From positions 372,001 through 436,000 of the forward strand of contig JAWZSP010000008.1 of assembly GCA_034401135.1 (NCBI GenBank): a stretch of DNA of 64,000 nt, read 5' to 3'. A program made the translations under genes and the position numbers. The notes beneath the pieces were generated by a model. That model was not told the origin of the DNA. It saw only the letters and a program-made list of their open reading frames with translations, and did not search any database. Below are positions 57,365 through 64,000 of the stretch, one piece after another; position 1 is the stretch's first letter, and each line of letters opens with the position of its first letter. This DNA comes from Volutella citrinella. Its lineage: Eukaryota; Ascomycota; Sordariomycetes; Hypocreales; Nectriaceae.

Positions 57365-60300
57365 CTACATGTCTGCCTCATCATCCAACAGAGTCCTACC
57401 CTGCTCATCCACGAGCTCCCAGGTAGCCAGCTTGGTATCGAGCAAATCTTCGCTGCTCTCCGCCTTTCCAGACCCGAAGCTCTCAATCTTCCACTTCTCA
57501 ATACCATCAACGCCCTTCATCTCACTACCGTACTCCCTAAAGATATCAGCATTGAGGCGGTGGTACTCGCTGCAGTCCTTGGGCCACGACCCAAGCCGCT
57601 CGAGCGCCAGCTTCAGGAGCTTGAAGTGCCTGCGGACATGCACGGCTTCGGAGTGGGCGCTGTCCGAAGAAAACCCCTGCACTGTCCGCGGGCTCAGCAT
57701 GGCAAGTCTGTCCATTCCCATCCCGCCCTCGAGGCCGGATTCCATCTCGGCATACGTGTCATCAGTGAAGACGCGCAGGATCGCCTCATGAACCGCCGCG
57801 CTCTTCTTAAAGTACCGGTTGGCCATGTCCTGTCCGGACTTTTGGGCCTGGTAGCGCTGGCCTATGTTGGTGTAGAGCTGCGTCAGGAAGGTCGACATCT
57901 CCAACGTGCCGGGGTGGCGGGCGCCGTGTACGCGGCGGCAGTTGTACACAATGTCCTCGGCCAGACGCACCGCAGCGGTGGATTCGCCGACTAGATACTT
58001 GACCATGATGAACCGACGGCTCAGCACAAACGTCACCGACGTGTCCCAGTTGCGCTGGGCCACACGGTTGTCCCAGAGAATGGTGAGGAGCCAGGAGAGT
58101 GTCTGGTAGTCCTGCAGTTCCCCGAGGAGTCCCATGAGGTTGCTGATGTTGGCGAGGCCAACGTGGTCGAGGTTGATGTTCAGCTCCCCCAACACACGAA
58201 GCACATCCTTGAGGATGGTTCCCGACGTCTTCATCAGCTGCTTGCGAGTTTCTTCATCAGGCTGTGGCGCAAGACCTCGAGCCGAAACAGTCATGCCAAG
58301 AGTCAAGAGGAACTTGGCCATGTCGACTGTGCGATACGAAGCGTCAGCCGACATGTACCTGTAGCAAGCCAGCGACAGCTCGTTCGCAGCCTCGTATCGT
58401 CGATCCCGAAGAAGCTGGACCGTCCGATCGTTTGCCGCAATGCCGACGGAGCTCATAAAGTCGCGGCTCTTGTGACTGCTGAAGTGCTGCAGCAGTGTCT
58501 CCAGCAGGATTGCCACCTGGCGAGTAGACAAGGAGACGCGCTTGTCGACCGAGGAGAGGAAGTAGCTGACATAGTCCTGGAAGACCCTGTTTGAGAAGGC
58601 TTGCCGCTTGTTGGCGACCAAGCACTCGTACAGCTGGGCCGTGGCCACCGTCACAGCGTGAAGATTGGCTGACTTGGACTTGAGCACTGATCGATACTGC
58701 TCAAAGTAGACGTATTGTGACGTCAGCTCTGCCAGGGTCTCGCTGGTGCTGCTGCTGCTACGGCGAAGCGTGCATTCGTATTGGGCCAGGAAGACGAGGC
58801 TCTCCCGCCCACGCGAAGACAAATCGAAGCCGACCGCGCTGGAGTGAGCTGTGTCCTTTGTGACGATCTGTCGATACATTTCCTCTCCGAGCTCGAGCGC
58901 CTGTTGCGTTTGGTGGGCCGCAATGTAGCTGGAGGCAATGGACGTTGCCGCCGCTAGCAGTCGAGTAGACGAAGTCTCCGTCGCCAGAATGTTAACTGAC
59001 GCCGTCTTCAGCTCGGAGAGGACGGCCTCGGTCTCTTCTTTACGGGTGTGTAGCCTCACCATCTCTGTCATCTTGGACAAAGACTCCTCGTGGGCCCATC
59101 CATGGCTCTCGCGAGTGCCTTGGACCTGCTTGCGGAGGATCCTGATGGCGCGGTCAACTTGGGCAGTAGAGACATTGGTAGACTCCATTGAGATGGCCGT
59201 CTCGGCTTGCTCCTCGTACATGATGTCGAGGATCTCTGCGACCTCCCGGCGGTTGACCTCAGTCGACTTGATGTGGAGCAACTCCTCATAGACTGAGATA
59301 GCTTCAGCCTCATAGCGCTTCGACTCTTGACAAGTCCTGGCGAGATGAAGCGCCGCCTGGATCGTGACTGAAGCACTAGCACCAAACACTGTCTTGCACT
59401 GCGATTGGTACTCGACTGCTACCTTGTGCAAGACCTCAAATTCGGTGCGCACACTTCGCATGCACTGGTTGTAGCGGCTGAAGATCTCGCGAACAAACTC
59501 CTCTTCTCCAAACTTCTTGTTCACCCTGGGAGCCTTGAGGAACGTGTTGAAGAGAACTTTGTAGTAGCCGATCGCCTCATTGAAAGATCCCTTACTCCAG
59601 AGCTCAGTCGCAACAGTCAGCATCGGCTCAAAAGCGTCCGCGTTGCACGTGTCCGAGTTCTTGTTCAGCACACGCACGAGTTGCCGGTAGTAAGTGACAA
59701 AGATGGGCCGCGGCCGAGTCAGCTCAGCCAGCTCGCGGAGGAGCTTGATGACGGATGGGTGATCCTGTCCAAGTTGTTCCTCGAGGTCGGCCAGCGTCTC
59801 TTGTTGGATAGTGATGACCATATCCTTCTGCGACGTGCGATTGAAGAACTCCAAAAGGTTCGCAGTGACTCTCTCCCTTATCTTGCTGTCTACCTTTCTC
59901 GAAGTCTTCATTGCGCGATAGACTCGCATCCGGACGTCCTCTTCCTTGGTCGTGCGACGACGAGCACGGTAGCATTCTCCGAGCTTCTCTGCAAGCTCGA
60001 CGCTACTCTCCACATACTTGCGGGGAGAAATGACGTCCTGGGCATTCGCGGAGAAGATGGAAGGCCATACAACTCGGAGGACCGTCTTGATGAGCTTGGT
60101 CGCATCTTGCCACCTGTGCTGCGAGATGTGCAACGAGGCCCTCTTCAGGACAGCAGTGAGGACAGTCTGATCAATCGTGCTCATCGAGCGGCAGGCATCC
60201 AGCAGAATCTGCTCAGTAGTCGACTCGGAGACGGAGCTGGATTCAACCAACTGCATCACCTCTCGCGAGTCAGTTTGCACCGTCTCCTGAATCTCCCTGT

Positions 60301-63300
60301 AGATTGACGAGTGCGTGCGATTGGTGGCCTCGTAGAACTGGCTGCATTGCTTCAGCACACTGAGAGACGACGAGGTGAGGCCAACACTCTTCATGACCTT
60401 CGACATCTCGTAAAAGATGGACGCGGATGTCTCAGTCATGGTCGTGCTGCTCTGCTTGTACTCTTCCCACGCGCTTGACAGCAGGGAAGATGCGTGCGCC
60501 TCCTTGTGTTGCGAATGGAGGAACTTGGAGTAGCCAACAATGGTCTCCCACTTTCTCTTTTCCCAGAGCCCCGAATGGTTTTCGGTATACTCGCGACTTA
60601 CGCGCTGCCACAGGCTCACGTAGGCATTCTCCGCAAGCTCGAAACGGCCCTCTGAGATGTGGCGCTCGATTCTCTTCATGGAGAGTTCAAAGTCAAACGA
60701 GTGAACGCCTTCGATGACTTCATCCTTCTCCCGGATGTCCAGGACGAGATTGGCACCCGTTGCGGTGTGTTTTTCGTGCTGTCGGCCCTTGAGATGGACA
60801 TGGAGATCGCTTTCCACATTCTCAGTCTCGTAAGTGGCAATGGAGCGGATGGAGTTGACAATCTTCTGGGCCTTTTGCTCCTCCTTCGTCAATCGGTAGT
60901 GCTCAGCCAGCTGATTCATTGTCGATATGACAATCTCCGAACTGGCGCCAAACTGGGTCTTGTAGCATTCAATCAAGACGCAGAGCATCTCCTCCTTCAT
61001 CGAGATGATTTCTTGCGTCTTGAGGGTTGATGTAGATTGCGTGATTTCGACAAAGGTGCTGGCAAGCTGCATCGTGACTTGACTCGACGTGGTGAGCAAC
61101 TGTTTAGCGATTGTAGTAGCCTCATAAAAGAGTGAAATGGACTCGGTTGAAGCTTCGGTTTGTCGGCGCAAGCTCGCTAGAAAGATGATGGCTTGCAGAG
61201 TCACGAGGCTCTTCGAGGTCAGGTTCTGTCTGCAGAGACTGGCAACCATACAGTGGTCCTTGACGAGCGCGGGCGTGGACTTGTTCTGCCAGACCGCGCC
61301 AGTGAGGAGCAATGTAGTGACTGACGCCGGGAAGACATTGGCATATGCCTTGGCAACCACAGCATCCTTTTCTTTCGAGAACGTGGATGAACGTCTGATG
61401 TGGAACGCCCAGTATCTGACAGCAAAGTCCAGCAGAGCATGCTTGCTGAGAATCTGGCTTGTCTCGCGACGATCGAGCACTGTCAACGACGGCTCGTGGT
61501 GCTGGGTTACGCAGTTCTTGATGTAAATTAGCAGCCGTGTCGCAAGCTCAGCATGGCGATCTTTGATGCTGGGCACTAGCTTTCCGCGAGAAGACGCTTC
61601 CAGGATGGATGATCGAATGAGACCATGGCGGAGGTACGCAAGACCATCTTGCAGGAAAACCAGCGAGTTTACCGGCTTCAGAAGCGACAGCGCATCCGTT
61701 GTTACCTCGCGCAAGCAGTTCTTGTCGACGTTGACGGAAGAGAGGGCGGAAAGCTCCTTCAACGACATGGGGCGCTCTGCAGTTGCAAGCCACAGGAGCA
61801 TCATTCTGGCTTCGTCACTCACCCCAGAAGACTGCAGTGTGTGAAGAACGAGGTCGCTGATGGTAGGCTTGGAGGATACTAGCGCATCTACTGCTTTGCA
61901 AAGGCTCTCCGCCGTGTTCTCATAGCGAAGACGCTTGGAGGCAAGCTTGGCCCAGAGGAACGAGTTCTGAGAGCTCTGACTGATGCGAGTGATGATGGCC
62001 TCGCGATCTGCCTCTGGCAAGCCTGAGAACGTCTTGGTGTGCTCAAAGAGGCCCTTGACAACTGCAGTAATGTCATCAAAGACCAGATCCGCGTCCGCAA
62101 GGCTGATGTTTGTCTGAGGAGCCGCCGATGACAGCTTCTCGGCTCCCAAGGTGATGAGCTTAACATTGACACCTTGAGTTGCGGCTCTGGACAGGTTTCT
62201 AAACAGAGTGGCTTCGCCGCAGGACGATTCGTCGAGGCCATCAATGACAATCACGAGCTCCTTGCCCCCTGGGAGTGCAGCCGCCAGTGCTTTGTCCAGT
62301 GCCCCCCAAACAACCTCATCATATTCGTCGTCGTCAGCAATCTTCCTGCTTTTCTCGCATGCATCGGACAACACCTGCAGCAGCTGGATGTTGCCGATGC
62401 GCTTCTCGAAGAGCTGGCTCAGAATCGCCTTGGCAACGGCGCGTGGGGTCGTCTCAGCAGAGACTCTGCTATCTAAGACAGATATTAGGACTATCTGATA
62501 CGGCATATTACAAGGCAATTACTCACTGATGGGAACGAAGATTGCGTTGTACGTGGTCCCGCCAATGGGGTGCTGCAGGTAGTCGACAATCACAGACGCC
62601 AGGACAGTCTTTCCGCTGCCTTGCTTGCCATTGATGGACAGCAGCTTGGTCGGGCTCTTTAGAAAGCGAGCCAGGTACGGGCCGATCCAGAGGCAGGTCA
62701 GCTCCTCTCTGTCGTGGGCAAGATGCGAGCCCATGTTGGTAACATTGGCAAGCACATGGTCCTCAGGCGCAGCCCACGTCTTGATGGTCTTGATTTCGGA
62801 GACTGGAACCCATTAGATCAAAATTTCACACTTTGGTAGCAATCTGCTGGAGGGAATACCTTCATTGGCATCCACTCCCTCCCTCAGGAGCTGGTGCCTC
62901 CACATGGACTCAGCCGTCTTCTCGCATCGGTCAACAAACGACTTGATTTCTCCAGGAAAGGTGCTGTAGATGTTGATGGAGACGGACGCCGCATGCATCT
63001 CGGAGATTGCTTTGTGGAAATGGGTGGAAACACTGGCCACCAACGTCACCAAGTCTGAAAGCGCCAGAACCAGCTGCTCCTTAATCTCCTGAGAGACAGT
63101 GAACAGCTCAGTTCGCTCCAGGAGGTTCATTAGTGGCACAGACATGTTGTAGAAGAAGCCGAAAGAAATCATCAACGCCGGTGCATTTTCTTTGCCCAGC
63201 TGTCGGCTCATTAGCATAGATTCAGGCACTCAATGGGGAAGACGCAAGTAGCAGGCCACCATACCTCTAGCAATATAGCGCAGTAGCCATAGGCGAGCTG

Positions 63301-63723
63301 CGTGGCGAGGTAACTATCGCCGGCAAAATCTTCAATAGCGAGATCGAACGAGTGTAGTCTTTCAACAAACAACTGCGCCCAAGCCAAGACTTTGTCATGG
63401 CTGCTCCCTTCCGGAGGCAGGTGGCTCATGCGCTGGGCTCTGATCCAGTCAATGAGAGAGTCGTGAGTGGCACCGAGCAGATTGGCCGATGTCGTGGAGC
63501 CAAGCTCTTCCGAGGTCCGGCGTTTCAGCGAGTAGACGACATTAGATATCCCCGAGGTATCCACGGTGCTCTGCCTCCTCGAGGTCAGCCGGGAGCTCGT
63601 CCGAATCGAAACCGACTTCAAGTCATCTTCTGTGGTGCTGGAAGTGCGTCTGGCATGCCAGATCTGCTTGAAGTGAGGCGCGGTAGATGCGAGCGTGGGT
63701 GATGCAACTGCGGCGGGAGCCAT
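57365..63723 (-). CDS. Giant STAND (NACHT-like) NTPase with long helical C-terminus
   Basis: Four exons, 63723-63265, 63199-62860, 62802-62527 and 62472-57365, encode 2060 aa. The ~265-residue N-terminal part is helical (FAGDSYLATQLAYGYCAILLE, GEIKSFVDRCEKTAESMW), resembling the N-terminal domains that precede fungal NACHT modules. The NTPase has a P-loop NGKQGSGKTVLA (residues 325-332 GKQGSGKT) and Walker B ELVIVIDGLDESS (IDGLDE at 435-440). A winged-helix-like region follows, then about 1350 residues of helical, TPR-like repeats without WD40 or ankyrin signatures. STAND NTPases act as ligand-gated switches in immunity and cell death. The length and repeat type are unusual, and homology is not resolvable without a search. 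The protein is probably cytosolic. Confidence 0.85.
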
Positions 63724-64000
63724 GGTGGCGAGGTAGGAAAGGGAATTTTGCTGTAAATGGATTGTGTGACAAGGTCCTTGTTCATCCAGTGATGATTCTA
63801 TAGGAGATTGGCCAGATCAGTCTCTGGAGTGGGACATAATGCGCGGGTGCACAGTAAGTACAGGTGAAATGAGAATCTCCGAGTGTTGTTACAGCTGGTC
63901 GAAATCTGTTTGAAGCTGCTTGTTCGATCGCGGAACACAGAGTCGGAATTCCCCTACAATAGCTACGAAAGCTGGGTTCGGGCTCGGGAGCTGTGATCAT
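63724..64000. other. STAND gene 5' flank
   Basis: 277 bases to the window edge. An open 72-codon minus-strand frame runs off the edge without a recognisable motif; I treat it as flank. Confidence 0.4.

Noticed and set aside
57305..57994. 229-codon plus-strand frame at the STAND 3' end
   Set aside because: Antisense overlap with the last exon; no recognisable domain.
59405..60307. 300-codon plus-strand frame inside the STAND gene
   Set aside because: Antisense to a well-supported coding exon, no motif.
63782..64000. 72-codon minus-strand frame at the right edge
   Set aside because: Runs off the window, no motif; treated as upstream flank of the STAND gene.
1..64000. tRNA, rRNA, CRISPR and transposon signatures
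   Set aside because: I scanned for B-box-like GGTTCGANNCC sequences, direct-repeat arrays and transposase or reverse-transcriptase motifs and saw none; a tool run would be needed to be certain.

Overview
This window is nuclear DNA of a filamentous ascomycete, most likely a plant-associated Sordariomycete. The evidence is short (about 50-95 nt) GT-AG introns with CTAAC/CTGAC-type branch sites, Zn(II)2Cys6 regulators, HET and NACHT/STAND genes, a LaeA-like methyltransferase and plant cell wall enzymes. The genus cannot be fixed from the sequence. I resolved 24 protein genes (one cut by the left edge, one broken by an in-frame stop) by joining exons at consensus splice sites. Every complete model gives a whole number of codons from ATG to stop. 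I saw no tRNA, rRNA, CRISPR array or intact transposon.

Layout. 0-8 kb: a partial secreted subtilase with a long Ser/Thr-rich region, then an alpha-glucoside-type MFS transporter divergent from a Sde182-like (nucleoside-hydrolase fold) protein. 8-11.5 kb: a zinc alcohol dehydrogenase and an SDR. 12-23 kb: an apparent amine-catabolism cluster with an APC-type permease, a copper amine oxidase, a Zn2Cys6 regulator and an FAD-dependent DAO-type oxidase ending in SKL. Repeated promoter elements sit upstream of the permease, the amine oxidase and the regulator. 24-32.8 kb: a tail-anchored orphan, a secreted mucin-like protein with lectin-like and PAN-like C-terminal parts, an MmgE/PrpD enzyme, a PL3 pectate lyase and a small charged orphan.

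33-41.7 kb: a GH3 beta-glucosidase with PA14 domain, divergent from a sugar transporter carrying an in-frame TAG, then an SDR and a second Zn2Cys6 regulator. This looks like a sugar-use module. 42-48 kb: a four-TM membrane protein, then a LaeA-like methyltransferase divergent from a fungal O-methyltransferase, with G-rich DNA between them. 48-64 kb: a membrane-anchored HET protein, a paraoxonase-like beta-propeller, a GNAT acetyltransferase, a DUF3176-like membrane protein and a 2060-residue STAND NTPase with a very long helical C-terminus. HET and STAND genes together suggest a self/non-self recognition neighbourhood.

The most interesting items are the shared regulatory sequences of the amine cluster, including a perfect 10-bp inverted repeat before the amine oxidase, and the giant STAND protein.
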